Source: CAWFQB01 sp965277875 (GTDB lineage Bacteria; Armatimonadota; Chthonomonadetes; Chthonomonadales; Chthonomonadaceae). Taken from it: a stretch of DNA of 64,000 nucleotides. The stretch covers positions 4,836,001-4,900,000 of the forward strand of contig CBDIDV010000002.1 of NCBI GenBank assembly GCA_965277875.1, written 5' to 3'. Below the pieces are notes generated by a model. The model ran no database searches, was not told the DNA's origin, and saw only the letters and a list, made by a program, of their open reading frames with translations. The position numbers and the translations under genes are program-made. The stretch's first letter is position 1. The number at the start of each line of letters is the position of its first letter. This document shows positions 8,302 through 16,421 of the stretch, one piece after another.

Positions 8302-8535
8302 TTACACCTCACAATGATACTGACGGCAATAGTCCTTGAATGGAAGCAGGCCGCGCCCTGCTTCCATCTCTTCTAATGCTTCCTCCACAGCCGCAATGCA
8401 CTCGGCTTCATCAAGACGCAATGCCTCTAGAGCATCGGCAATCGCATCGATGGCGAATGCGTTGCGTTCTTCTTCTGGTAGAAAAGCATTCAACTAAAAA
8501 GCCAGTTCATCAGGCAAGTCAATGGTAGTTGTCAA
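8302..8535 (-). pseudogene. Nonsense-mutated copy of the neighbouring ribbon-helix-helix gene
   Basis: Reading from a TTG at 8535 with a strong GGAGGTGG Shine-Dalgarno, the translation is (M)TTTIDLPDELAF, then a TAG stop at codon 14 (8494-8496), then LNAFLPEEERNAF onward to a stop at 8302. It is colinear with the intact gene at 8581-8826, where codon 14 is Arg. The remainder shows no frameshift, so the inactivation is recent, or a shorter product restarts at the ATG at 8493. It converges with the Cys-rich gene, 13 bases apart. Confidence 0.7.
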
Positions 8536-8580
8536 CTTCCCACCTCCAACAACTTAACTTGTATGCCTTGAAGCCTCAGC

Positions 8581-8826
8581 CTACGCCAGAAGAGCCGCCT
8601 TTTGTGACTGCCAGCGCGCCTGCTCTTCTTCAAAAGAGAGACTGCGTCCCATTTTCATATCTTCCAGCGCCTCCTCCAGAGCCGCAATGCACTCGGCCTC
8701 ATCACGGCGACGCGCCTCCAGCGCGTCGGCAATGGCGTGGATGGTAAACTCGCTGCGTTCCTCTTCCGGCATGGAAGCGGCCAGCCGCGAGGCCAGTTCT
8801 TCGGGCAAATCAATCGTAAGCGTCAC
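8581..8826 (-). CDS. Ribbon-helix-helix (CopG/ParD-like) small protein
   Basis: 81 residues from a GTG at 8826 with GGAGGA just upstream. The N-terminus TLTIDLPEELASRLAA is the typical beta-strand and first helix of ribbon-helix-helix DNA-binding proteins. A long acidic helix (about 30-65, EARRRDEAECIAALEEAL) follows, and the tail (SFEEEQARWQSQKAALLA) looks like an antitoxin-type extension. No toxin gene is adjacent. It has its own promoter (8885-8913) and two tandem 11-base repeats in the leader that look like its operator. The neighbouring copy at 8302-8535 arose by duplication. Confidence 0.65.
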   Translation of the reverse strand: MTLTIDLPEELASRLAASMPEEERSEFTIHAIADALEARRRDEAECIAALEEALEDMKMGRSLSFEEEQARWQSQKAALLA

Positions 8827-8837
8827 TTCCAGTCCTC

Positions 8838-8859
8838 CTCTTTGACCTCTCTTTGACCT
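8838..8859. repeat. Two adjacent 11-bp direct repeats in the leader of the RHH gene
   Basis: CTCTTTGACCT occurs at 8838-8848 and 8849-8859 with no gap. The 11-base period equals one turn of DNA, the usual arrangement for cooperative binding of ribbon-helix-helix dimers. It lies between the predicted transcription start (about 8878) and the ribosome site, so autorepression is likely. Confidence 0.55.
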
Positions 8860-8884
8860 CTTAGATGTGTTTTATTGTGACGTA

Positions 8885-8913
8885 AGTATACGAAAATTCC
8901 CGCGTCCCGTCAA
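8885..8913 (-). promoter_or_regulatory. Promoter of the RHH gene
   Basis: TTGACG (8908-8913 on the minus strand), a 17-base spacer and TATACT (8885-8890): the same two hexamers and spacing as the mutS promoter. Confidence 0.7.
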
Positions 8914-9066
8914 GGGCGTACCGCAGGCAATCAGACCTGCCGCCAAGTCAAATGAATAATCGTCAGGCAGCGCCGCCAACATCGTCGCTTGTAGAGTAGA
9001 CTAGTTCATAAGATATAAAAGCGATTATACGCACTTCTGTGAGCGACGCCTGAAAGACTTGAAACA

Positions 9067-9879
9067 ATGCCAGAACTAAAACCGCCGCATATGCGCGTTG
9101 AAGAGAGTGAGCCATTGCTGCCGATGCCGGGAGAAAAGGCCGTTGCGCCGCGCTACCCCTTCTTTATGTCCCTGCGCGATCTGGGGTTCTGGGCGCAAAG
9201 CGCGCGGGCCGATGCGATGCTGGCGCGACTGGAGCGCGAACACGGCACGGAAAAAGCGTTTGATCTGCTGTACAGCAAACTGCCCGATCCGTGGGGCTTC
9301 AATGTGGCCGGGTATCGCTATCAGCGGCTAAAGTACGAAAAACTGCTGGCGATGCTGCCCGTTCGCCCTTACGAGTCCGCTCTGGACATCGGGTGCGGCC
9401 TGGGACTGCTGACGCGGCGGCTAGCGGGCCGCGCTGACAGCGTGCTTGGCGTGGAACTCTCGTCGGTGGGCGTGGAGAACGCGCGGCAGCTATCGGGCGA
9501 GTATGCCAACATCACGTACCAGCAGGGCGATGTGCGCGGTCTGGCTTGCTCGCTCGACAGGCAGTTTGATCTGATCGTGCTGGCGGACGTGCTGTACTAT
9601 CTGACGCCCCTGTCCGACGAGACTTTGAAATCGGTCGCCGAAGGCATCGGCGGACTGCTCAAGCCGGGCGGCGTGCTGCTGCTGGCGAACCACTACTTTT
9701 CCAGTCTGGATACGCAGTCGCGGCAGGTCGGTCAAATACACGCCTGCTTTCGCTGGGCCGAGGGTCTGGAGCGCGTCCGCGAGGAGCGTCACCCGTTCTT
9801 CATGGCGACCGTTCTGCAAAAAAGCGCGGCTGCTTCCGATTTAAGCGTTTCCAGTACCTGCGAAACCACGCGCGTCTAA
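9067..9879 (+). CDS. SAM-dependent methyltransferase, NodS-like
   Basis: 270 residues. Motif I of class I methyltransferases, ALDIGCGLGLLTRRLA, is near residue 105; GVELSS (motif II acidic residue), YQQGDVRG (motif III) and FDLIVLADVLYYL (motif IV) follow. The pre-domain region LPDPWGFNVAGYRYQRLKYEKLLAMLP matches the pattern seen in NodS-type methyltransferases (DPWGxxxxxYExxKY). NodS itself N-methylates an aminosugar, but here there are no nod genes, so the substrate is unknown. No good Shine-Dalgarno is visible before the ATG. The gene stands alone and ends before a terminator at about 9962. Confidence 0.8.
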   Translation: MPELKPPHMRVEESEPLLPMPGEKAVAPRYPFFMSLRDLGFWAQSARADAMLARLEREHGTEKAFDLLYSKLPDPWGFNVAGYRYQRLKYEKLLAMLPVRPYESALDIGCGLGLLTRRLAGRADSVLGVELSSVGVENARQLSGEYANITYQQGDVRGLACSLDRQFDLIVLADVLYYLTPLSDETLKSVAEGIGGLLKPGGVLLLANHYFSSLDTQSRQVGQIHACFRWAEGLERVREERHPFFMATVLQKSAAASDLSVSSTCETTRV

Positions 9880-9961
9880 GGCGAGTGGCGGGACGTCGTG
9901 TACTTTCAAGATTTCCACACGCTGCTTTGTCTGATTGGCGCGTTCATAGTGTGACACTAAT

Positions 9962-10004
9962 CCCGCTCCCGTTTGTCAAATCAGACAAGAGCGGGGTCGT
10001 TTTG
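9962..10004 (+). terminator. Probable terminator of the methyltransferase gene
   Basis: CCCGCTC (9962-9968) pairs with GAGCGGG (9989-9995), extended by TTTGTC (9972-9977) with GACAA (9984-9988), followed by GTCGTTTTG. Confidence 0.6.
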
Positions 10005-10030
10005 CTTGCTGACGGCCGGTGTGGTATATT
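10002..10030 (+). promoter_or_regulatory. Promoter of the DUF1501 gene
   Basis: TTGCTT (10002-10007), 17-base spacer, TATATT (10025-10030). The leader would be about 138 bases. The -35 box overlaps the T run of the preceding terminator. Confidence 0.6.
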
Positions 10031-10174
10031 CTGGATAGATATTTTATGTTTCGCAGGAATGATAATGCCCCTCTCTGAACAGATGTGCCGGCACAGCAGG
10101 CCGCCTGAGTTCGGGAGCGCATGACTGCTGGATTTACGCACAGGACTGAACGGCAGATTTATAGGGAGTGAAAC

Positions 10175-11653
10175 GTGGACCCGCGCAGAGAACATGAATT
10201 ATTGCTGACACGCCGCCAGTTGTTTGGCCGCGCCGCAACCGGAATCGGAACGGCGGCGCTGGCCTCCCTGCTGGCCCCGGACGCTTTCGGCGACGCCCAA
10301 AGCGGCGTACAAAAGGCCGTCCACTACAAGGGGGGCGGCGCATTGCCGGGCCTGCACTTCGCGCCTAAAGCCAAACGCGTCATCTACTTGTTCCAGTCGG
10401 GCGGGCCATCGCATATTGACTTGTTCGACTACAAGCCCAACCTCCAAAATCATCACGGCGAGGAACTGCCCCAGAGCATCCGCAACGGGCAGCGTATCAC
10501 GGGCATGACATCGGGCCAAAAGGCGTTTCCCTGCGTCGCGCCCATGTTCAAGTTCGCCCGGTCGGGCAAAAACGGCACCTGGTTCAGCGAACTGCTGCCG
10601 CACACGGCGGGTATCGCCGACGACATCTGCGTGATTAAAAGCGTCAATACCGAGGCCATCAATCACGACCCAGCCATCACCTTTATACAAACCGGCAGCC
10701 AGCAGCCCGGACGGCCCAGCATCGGCTCGTGGATGTCGTATGGGCTTGGCAGCGAGAACAGCAATCTGCCCGCGTACATCGTCCTGATCTCGCAGGGGAC
10801 GGGCAACCGCAACGACCAGCCGCTGTTCGGGCGGCTGTGGGGCAGCGGGTTTTTGCCGTCCATCCATCAGGGCGTTAAATTGCGCTCGCAGGGCGACCCG
10901 GTCTTGTACCTGTCCAACCCTCCCGGCGTGGACAACGCGAGCCGGCGCAAGATGCTCGACAGCCTGGGACAACTGAACGGCCTGGCCGAGCAGCAGTGGG
11001 GCGACCCGGAAACCAACACGCGCATCGCGCAGTACGAAATGGCGTACCGGATGCAGGCAAGCGTTCCCGACCTGATGGACTTGTCGCACGAGTCGCAGGC
11101 CACGATGGAAATGTACGGCCCGGACGCGCATAAGCCCGGCACATTCGCGGCGAACTGCCTGCTCGCCCGCCGTCTGGTAGAGCGGGGTGTTCGCTTCGTG
11201 CAGCTATTTCACCGGGGCTGGGATCAGCACGGCAACCTGCCCTCGCAGATACGCGCGCAGTGCATGGATACCGATCAGGCCAGCGCGGCCCTCGTAAAAG
11301 ACTTGAAACAGCGCGGACTGTTGGACGACACGCTCGTGATCTGGGGCGGCGAATTTGGGCGCACGGTGTACAGCCAGGGGACATTAACGAAAGACAACTA
11401 TGGCCGCGACCATCACGGGCGCTGCTTTACGCGCTGGGCGGCGGGCGGCGGCTTCAAGGGCGGTCTGTCGTATGGCGAAACCGACGATTTTTGCTACAAC
11501 ATCGTGAAAGACCCGGTGCATATCCACGACATGAACGCGACCGTGCTGCACCAACTCGGTGTTGACCACGAGAGACTCACGTACCGCTACCAGGGCCGCG
11601 ACTTCCGCCTGACCGACGTAGCCGGAACCGTCGTCAAAGACCTGCTGGTATAA
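10175..11653 (+). CDS. DUF1501 (sulfatase-like) protein with Tat signal
   Basis: 492 residues from a GTG with AGGGAG at 10163-10168. A twin-arginine signal, TRRQLFGRAATG, lies near residue 12, followed by a hydrophobic helix, so the folded protein is exported. DUF1501 proteins have an alkaline-phosphatase/sulfatase-like fold. Characteristic parts are visible: VIYLFQSGGPSHIDLFDYKP (about 69-88), NHDPAITFIQTGSQQPGRPS, LFHRGWDQHGNLP and VIWGGEFGRTV with GRDHHGRCFTRW. In Planctomycetes the gene normally follows a DUF1549/DUF1553 partner; here it stands alone. The function is unknown and it does not carry the sulfatase CxPxR signature. Confidence 0.9.
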   Translation: MDPRREHELLLTRRQLFGRAATGIGTAALASLLAPDAFGDAQSGVQKAVHYKGGGALPGLHFAPKAKRVIYLFQSGGPSHIDLFDYKPNLQNHHGEELPQSIRNGQRITGMTSGQKAFPCVAPMFKFARSGKNGTWFSELLPHTAGIADDICVIKSVNTEAINHDPAITFIQTGSQQPGRPSIGSWMSYGLGSENSNLPAYIVLISQGTGNRNDQPLFGRLWGSGFLPSIHQGVKLRSQGDPVLYLSNPPGVDNASRRKMLDSLGQLNGLAEQQWGDPETNTRIAQYEMAYRMQASVPDLMDLSHESQATMEMYGPDAHKPGTFAANCLLARRLVERGVRFVQLFHRGWDQHGNLPSQIRAQCMDTDQASAALVKDLKQRGLLDDTLVIWGGEFGRTVYSQGTLTKDNYGRDHHGRCFTRWAAGGGFKGGLSYGETDDFCYNIVKDPVHIHDMNATVLHQLGVDHERLTYRYQGRDFRLTDVAGTVVKDLLV

Positions 11654-11676
11654 TCATTTCCGGTACATCAGGAAAA

Positions 11677-11716
11677 ACAAACAACCCCGCCGTCGATACT
11701 GACGGGGTTGTTTTTG
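11677..11716. terminator. Bidirectional terminator
   Basis: AACAAACAACCCCG on the left and GGGGTTGTTTTTGTT on the right form a stem between the convergent DUF1501 gene and the BMP lipoprotein gene, with A and T runs that serve both strands. Confidence 0.75.
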
Positions 11717-11724
11717 TTGACTTG

Positions 11725-12870
11725 TTACATTTTGGGAGGCTGGAACGCGGCGACGTCCTCGACTTTGGTGGGTGGCACGATCTGACCGTCCGCAACCATT
11801 TTGGTGATCTTGTCTAGTTTGGCAAGCACATCGGCGGGAATGTCTTTTTTGGTGTACTTCATTTCCGACAGGCCAACCCCGCCCTCTTTCAGATCGTAGA
11901 CGTGCAGGCCCGGCGTGAACTTGCCCTCCTGTACGCGCTTGATGGTGTCCGCGACGGCGGTATCCAGGTGCTTGACCATGCTCGTCAGGACGCGGCCCGG
12001 AGCCACATCATCCTGATCCTGATCCACGCCGATGGCGTAAAATCCCGGCCCCTTTTCGCGCGCCGCCTCGATTACGCCCAGCCCAGCCTTGCCCGCCGCA
12101 TGGAAGATGATGTCCGCCCCCGCCCCGAACTCCTGCATGGCCTGACTTTTGCCCTTGCTCTGGTCGTTCCAATCGCCCGTGTACGCCACCTTGACAGCCG
12201 TATTCGGGTCCAGCCCCGCCGTTTTCGCGCCCGCCATGTACCCGGCCTGAAACTTCTTGATGAGCGGGATCTCTTCGCCGCCCACAAAGCCGATGATATG
12301 CGTCTTGCTGACCAGGGCCGCGAGATAGCCCGCGAGAAACGCGCCCTGTTCTTCCTTGAATTGCAGGGCCGAGCAGTTGGCTGCGCCTTCGGGCGCGCTG
12401 CCGTCCACAATCGCAAATTTTACATTGGGAAACTGCGCCGCGACCTCTTTGAGCGCGTCCTCCATCTTGAAGCCGACCGCGAACACGACATTGTAGTTCT
12501 GGCTGGCGAACGCGCTGAGTTTCTGCTTGTACTCGGAAGGGTCTTTGGACTCGACGTAGCGGGCGTCAGCGTCGGCCATTTTCAAATCAGCCTTGGCCTG
12601 GTTCAGACCGGCCACGGCTGCCGCATTGAACGATTTATCGTCCACGCCGCCCGTGTCCAGCACGACGGCGGCGCGCACGGGCGTACCCAATGCGCCGGCT
12701 GCCGCAGGCTTCGCGCCGCTCTGCGCGACGGGCGGCGTCGTGCCGGGGCCGCCGGTCATGGGCGGAGCATCGCCCTTGTTGCTGTTGCAGCCCGCTATCC
12801 CCAGCGCCAGCGCACCCAGCGCGCACCCTCGCCTTAGACCCCGCCGCGTCCAGCCCTTTATTCCTCGCAT
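11725..12870 (-). CDS. BMP-family (Med/PnrA) substrate-binding lipoprotein
   Basis: 381 residues. GGAAGGG lies 8 bases before the ATG at 12870, which is preferred over the ATG at 12876. The signal peptide ends in a lipobox (GIAGC, Cys28). The mature protein has the BMP pattern: VVLDTGGVDDKSFNAAA, FAVGFKMEDAL, GFVGGEEIPLIKKFQAGYMAGAK (start GFVGGEEIPL), and IFHAAGKAGLGVIEAA with GVDQDQDDV. BMP proteins bind nucleosides for ABC importers in several bacteria. No permease or ATPase gene is adjacent, so the transporter partners must be elsewhere or it acts as a sensor. A palindromic repeat lies upstream. Confidence 0.9.
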   Translation of the reverse strand: MRGIKGWTRRGLRRGCALGALALGIAGCNSNKGDAPPMTGGPGTTPPVAQSGAKPAAAGALGTPVRAAVVLDTGGVDDKSFNAAAVAGLNQAKADLKMADADARYVESKDPSEYKQKLSAFASQNYNVVFAVGFKMEDALKEVAAQFPNVKFAIVDGSAPEGAANCSALQFKEEQGAFLAGYLAALVSKTHIIGFVGGEEIPLIKKFQAGYMAGAKTAGLDPNTAVKVAYTGDWNDQSKGKSQAMQEFGAGADIIFHAAGKAGLGVIEAAREKGPGFYAIGVDQDQDDVAPGRVLTSMVKHLDTAVADTIKRVQEGKFTPGLHVYDLKEGGVGLSEMKYTKKDIPADVLAKLDKITKMVADGQIVPPTKVEDVAAFQPPKM

Positions 12871-12921
12871 TCGCATGTCCCTTCCACTCAAATTCAACAT
12901 TTCAGACAAGAACCAAAAAAC

Positions 12922-13070
12922 AAATCCCAATCCATAGACAGGATTAACAGGATTTTCAAGATTAACAAGATTTCAAAAGCCGGCAAAGAGACAACATATC
13001 TGAACGCTTCGGTTCATCTGGTTTGTTCCTGCCACATATCTAATCCTGTAAATCCTGACAATCCTGTTAA
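12922..13070. repeat. Palindromic intergenic repeat, split by an IS element
   Basis: The left arm (12922-12973) contains AGACAGGATTAACAGGATT. The inverted right arm starts at 13041 (TAATCCTGTAAATCCTG), reaches 13070 and resumes beyond the IS at 14514-14537. Joined across the IS, the two arms match at about 43 of 50 positions in inverted orientation. The centre contains a smaller hairpin, TGAAC-GCTTCG-GTTCA (about 13000-13015). Such AATCCTGTTAATCCTG-type repeats are seen in intergenic regions of many bacterial genomes. Confidence 0.75.
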
Positions 13071-14508
13071 CTTTAGTTTCCGGTAAATGAAGCGGCTTGC
13101 GCCGCCTGTTGCGGCGTTGCTTGTGCCTTGTGGCGTCTGTGGGCGTCCACTCCGGTCTTCAAGTGGGCCGTGACGCTGTTCTTTTTGCGCAGTTGTGCCG
13201 CCAGGTCGGGCAAGTCCGCACAATGCACCTGTCCAAGTACGCGCCGCAGCCGTCCGCCCGTGGGCCGCGCCGCCCGATCCCAGAACCCCGAAGCGACCGG
13301 CTGGCTGGTCGCGGCGACATACGACAGGAGATTACCCGCAAGCAGGGCGAGTTCAGGCAGGCGAAAGCGGCTTTCCTGTCCCCACACATACGCCCGCTCG
13401 CAGCCGAGCAGCGGCTTGGCGGCCAGGGGCAGATGCTCCACGCCCCAGCGTTCCTTGTATAAGCGCCACAACGCCCACGCACTCACGCTCAGGTTCGTTG
13501 CCAGCAGCAGCGGTTCCTTGTAGCGCGGGTCGTAGATGGCGACCAGCCGGAACGTGGGCACGCCCGGTTTGGCGTCGGGCAGAACCAGGTTGTTCCATAT
13601 CTGCGCTGTCAAACGGTGTGCGCCGTCGTGCCAGCGCGCCGTGGCGTCACAAGGCGTGGCCGCAATGTCCTTGCCGGCCCGCGTTCGCGCTAAGGGCCGC
13701 ACGATGTCGCCGCGTGTGGGGCGGCGTCCGCGTCCTTTGTAGGCGGGCAGTTCGCTGCGCCGCGCCGTCTGGTTGGCGCGGGCGCGGGCCACAAAGCGTA
13801 GGTTCTCGGCGGTCAGCAGATCGGCGAGGGCAAAGCCCGCATCTACAATCAGGGCTTCGCACGCGGCAAGCGTTCTGGCCGCCTGCGCGACCAGCCGCGT
13901 TTGCAGGTCACTCTCGCTTTCGCCTGCCTTGCGCCGCACGAACAAGCGCGGCAGAGCGAAGCGCATGTTACCGATGCGCCCGACGGCCACGCCCAACCCG
14001 AAGCAGACGGCAGGCAGGGCCTTGCCCGCCGTACTCACATAGTGTTTGCTGTCCAGGCCCTGCAAGTGGGGGCGAAAGAAGGCGGTCAGGTCACAGGCGA
14101 CCGGGCGCACGCCTTCATAACAGGCGGCAACGAAGCGGCCTTCCTGTATTACCGTCTGCTGCCAGCGGGCGAGCAGGTCGGCGGTGTTCCAGCCGCCATA
14201 GCACAGGGCGGCACTACTGCGGCGCACCGCGGCAGGCGCAAGGCCCAAGCTGTCCAGAGCGGCAAACACGGCTCCGCGCGCGTGGAGGAAACGCCCGGAC
14301 ATAAGCGCGAGGAACAAGTGCAGCAGGCCCAGGTTCGTGCCGAGCGGCACATCTTCCAGCACTTGCGTGAGCAGGGTACAGATACGGTAGACTAAGAGTG
14401 ACATCAGGTAAGCCTCGGCCAGTGTAGTGTGGTAACTCTACTGTACCGCAGCCGCTTGCCTGATGTCGCACCCGAATTGTGTCTACATACTTTTACCGGA
14501 AACTAAAG
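13071..14508. mobile_element. Complete IS4-superfamily insertion sequence, 1438 bp
   Basis: Perfect 17-bp terminal inverted repeats, CTTTAGTTTCCGGTAAA at 13071-13087 and its complement at 14492-14508, are flanked by a 5-bp direct repeat GTTAA (13066-13070 and 14509-14513). One transposase gene fills the element and its stop codon lies inside the left repeat. Perfect ends and an intact gene suggest a recent insertion. Confidence 0.93.
13073..14404 (-). CDS. IS4-superfamily DDE transposase
   Basis: 443 residues. The catalytic residues can be placed: D105 (ACDLTAFF), D188 (LIVDAGF) and E323. The last sits in a perfect YREK signature, Y316-x2-R319-x3-E323-x6-K330 (YKERWGVEHLPLAAK), which defines the IS4 superfamily. 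A basic, Gln/Ala-rich tail ends inside the terminal repeat. No Shine-Dalgarno precedes the ATG, which is common for transposases. The frame is intact, so the element may be active. The 5-bp target duplication is shorter than the 10-13 bp of classical IS4 and points to another branch of the superfamily. Confidence 0.92.
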   Translation of the reverse strand: MSLLVYRICTLLTQVLEDVPLGTNLGLLHLFLALMSGRFLHARGAVFAALDSLGLAPAAVRRSSAALCYGGWNTADLLARWQQTVIQEGRFVAACYEGVRPVACDLTAFFRPHLQGLDSKHYVSTAGKALPAVCFGLGVAVGRIGNMRFALPRLFVRRKAGESESDLQTRLVAQAARTLAACEALIVDAGFALADLLTAENLRFVARARANQTARRSELPAYKGRGRRPTRGDIVRPLARTRAGKDIAATPCDATARWHDGAHRLTAQIWNNLVLPDAKPGVPTFRLVAIYDPRYKEPLLLATNLSVSAWALWRLYKERWGVEHLPLAAKPLLGCERAYVWGQESRFRLPELALLAGNLLSYVAATSQPVASGFWDRAARPTGGRLRRVLGQVHCADLPDLAAQLRKKNSVTAHLKTGVDAHRRHKAQATPQQAAQAASFTGN

Positions 14509-14554
14509 GTTAATCCTGTCTATGAATTGAGCATTTTCCTCTGCGTGGGACTGT

Positions 14555-16027
14555 CTATCTCTTCATCTTATGCAATGCTTCGCCCTTGACATCCAATGCG
14601 GCCTCGCCCATCGCTTCCGACAGGGTAGGATGCGCGTGTATGGCCGTCATCATGTCCTCGACCGTGCTTTCCAGTTTAATGGCAAGCACGCCCTCGTGGA
14701 TCATTTCCGTAGCGTAGGGGCCGACGATATGCACACCCAACAGTTCGCCGTACTTGCGCTCGCTGACGATCTTGACCATGCCCTCTGTCTCGCCCAGCGC
14801 CATCGCGCGGCCCAGAGGCCGAAACGGGAAGCGGCCCGTCTGCACGTCGTAGCCCTGCTCGCGGGCCTCCTCTTCGGACAGGCCCACGCTCGCCACTTCG
14901 GGACTGGTGTAGATGGGCGCGGGTATGGCGCGATAGTCCATTTTGACGCAGTGGCCCATCGCGTTTTCCGCCGCCACGATACCCATGTGCGAGGCAAGGT
15001 GGGCGAGCAGGAACTTGCCTGTCACATCGCCTATCGCGTAAATGGTGGGACAGGTCGTTTGCAGGGTATCGTTGACGATCACGCCCCGGCGCGATAATGG
15101 TCCTTCGGTCACGGTCTTGACGCCCGCATTTTCCAGGCCCACGCCCTCGAAGAACGGCTTGCGGCCCGCGCCGACAAGCACGACATCCACAGTCAGGGTC
15201 GTTATCTTGCCGTCAGCGGCTTCAATCGTGACGACTTTGCCGTCCGCCTCATGCGCCACGTTTGTGACCTTGTGGCCGGTCAGGATCGTGATGCCCTGCT
15301 TCTTGAGCGATTTACGTAGTTCGGCCGCGATCTCGCGGTCGCCCGTGGGCAGGATTTCGGGCGCGATCTCCACGACCGTCACCTCGGCCCCCAGGCCCCT
15401 AAACGTAAACCCGAACTCCAGCCCGACCGCGCCTGCGCCCATGACAAGCATTCGCTTGGGGCATTCGGTCGCGCTGACGGCGTCGTCGCTCGACCAGATG
15501 CCATTGCTGCTCTGCCCGCGCAGATCGCTTGGGTTGCGCTCCAGGCCCGGAATAGGCGGCATGATGGGAACCGATCCCGTCGCCAAAATCACGTTCTGCG
15601 TCGTGACGCGCTCGGTCTTGCCGTCCGCCAGCGTCACTTCAATCGTGTTTGCGTCCAGCAGCTTGCCGCTGCCGACGATGCTGCGAATGTGGTTGCTTTT
15701 GAGCAGCGCCTGTACGCCGCCGCGCAGCGCGCCGACCACTTTGCTCTTGCGGGCCATCATCTTGGTAAAGTCGAAACTAATATCGCCGTTCACAACGACG
15801 CCCATATCGCCTGCGTGCTGAACGTGGTGCAAACGCTCCACGCTCGCAATCATGGTCTTGGTGGGAATGCAGCCCCAGTTGAGGCAGGTTCCGCCCCACT
15901 CGGTGGCTTCGCGCTCGATGCACACGGTACGCGCGCCTAATTGCGCGGCGCGTATGGCGGCGATATAGCCGCCCGGCCCGCTGCCGATAACGACAACGTC
16001 GGCGTCAAATTCGTCTGTCAGGGCCAT
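14555..16027 (-). CDS. lpdA: Dihydrolipoamide dehydrogenase
   Basis: 490 residues from the ATG at 16027 with AAGGAG nine bases upstream. The FAD-binding GxGxxG (VVIGSGPGGY, about residue 13) is followed by the redox-active pair in GGTCLNWGCIPTK (C48 and C53). The NAD-binding motif MGAGAVGLEFG is near 195 and the C-terminal active-site motif HAHPTLSEA is complete. The enzyme reoxidises lipoamide in 2-oxoacid dehydrogenase and glycine cleavage complexes. No E1, E2 or gcv genes are adjacent, so it probably serves several complexes. Its promoter lies at 16242-16270, leaving a leader of about 208 bases with a hairpin. Confidence 0.96.
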   Translation of the reverse strand: MALTDEFDADVVVIGSGPGGYIAAIRAAQLGARTVCIEREATEWGGTCLNWGCIPTKTMIASVERLHHVQHAGDMGVVVNGDISFDFTKMMARKSKVVGALRGGVQALLKSNHIRSIVGSGKLLDANTIEVTLADGKTERVTTQNVILATGSVPIMPPIPGLERNPSDLRGQSSNGIWSSDDAVSATECPKRMLVMGAGAVGLEFGFTFRGLGAEVTVVEIAPEILPTGDREIAAELRKSLKKQGITILTGHKVTNVAHEADGKVVTIEAADGKITTLTVDVVLVGAGRKPFFEGVGLENAGVKTVTEGPLSRRGVIVNDTLQTTCPTIYAIGDVTGKFLLAHLASHMGIVAAENAMGHCVKMDYRAIPAPIYTSPEVASVGLSEEEAREQGYDVQTGRFPFRPLGRAMALGETEGMVKIVSERKYGELLGVHIVGPYATEMIHEGVLAIKLESTVEDMMTAIHAHPTLSEAMGEAALDVKGEALHKMKR

Positions 16028-16091
16028 TTGGGCTTGCTCCTTGATGTGGAGGGGCGACAGTTCGCCCCGCTGCCACATCAATATCATGTAT

Positions 16092-16120
16092 GAAAAGCGG
16101 CCCGCCGGATTGAGCCGCTT
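16092..16120 (-). promoter_or_regulatory. Terminator-like hairpin in the lpdA leader
   Basis: Read on the minus strand, AAGCGGC (16120-16114) pairs with GCCGCTT (16101-16095) and is followed by TTTC. It lies between the promoter and the gene, about 70 bases before the start codon, so it could act as an attenuator. No known riboswitch core is recognisable in the leader. Confidence 0.4.
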
Positions 16121-16241
16121 CGATGGATTGTTGTTCGGTGAGTACCGAGGGTTCTATACGTCATCATACGAGCGCGGAACCGTTGGTATCGGCATACGAT
16201 GGGGCGGGAGGGTACGACCGACTGCCTGCCAGGGTTGGGGG

Positions 16242-16270
16242 AGTATAGAACGAAATCGGGAGTTTGTCAA
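16242..16270 (-). promoter_or_regulatory. Promoter of lpdA
   Basis: TTGACA (16265-16270), 17-base spacer, TATACT (16242-16247) on the minus strand; predicted start near 16235. Confidence 0.8.
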
Positions 16271-16322
16271 GAGGCGCGGACGGCTCTGTCACTGTTCAGC
16301 GAATGCGAATATAGATTAAAGG

Positions 16323-16352
16323 TTGACAGCGGGTTTTGTCGTATGCTAATAT
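16323..16352 (+). promoter_or_regulatory. Promoter of the aldo/keto reductase gene
   Basis: TTGACA (16323-16328), 18-base spacer, TAATAT (16347-16352), about 60 bases before the chosen ATG. It is divergent from the lpdA promoter with 52 bases between the two -35 boxes. Confidence 0.7.
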
Positions 16353-16421
16353 AGCGTACTAAGTTGATTGATTTAGTCAGCAATGACGCGAGAAAACAAG
16401 ACGGAAAAGCGGGAGCGGGTT

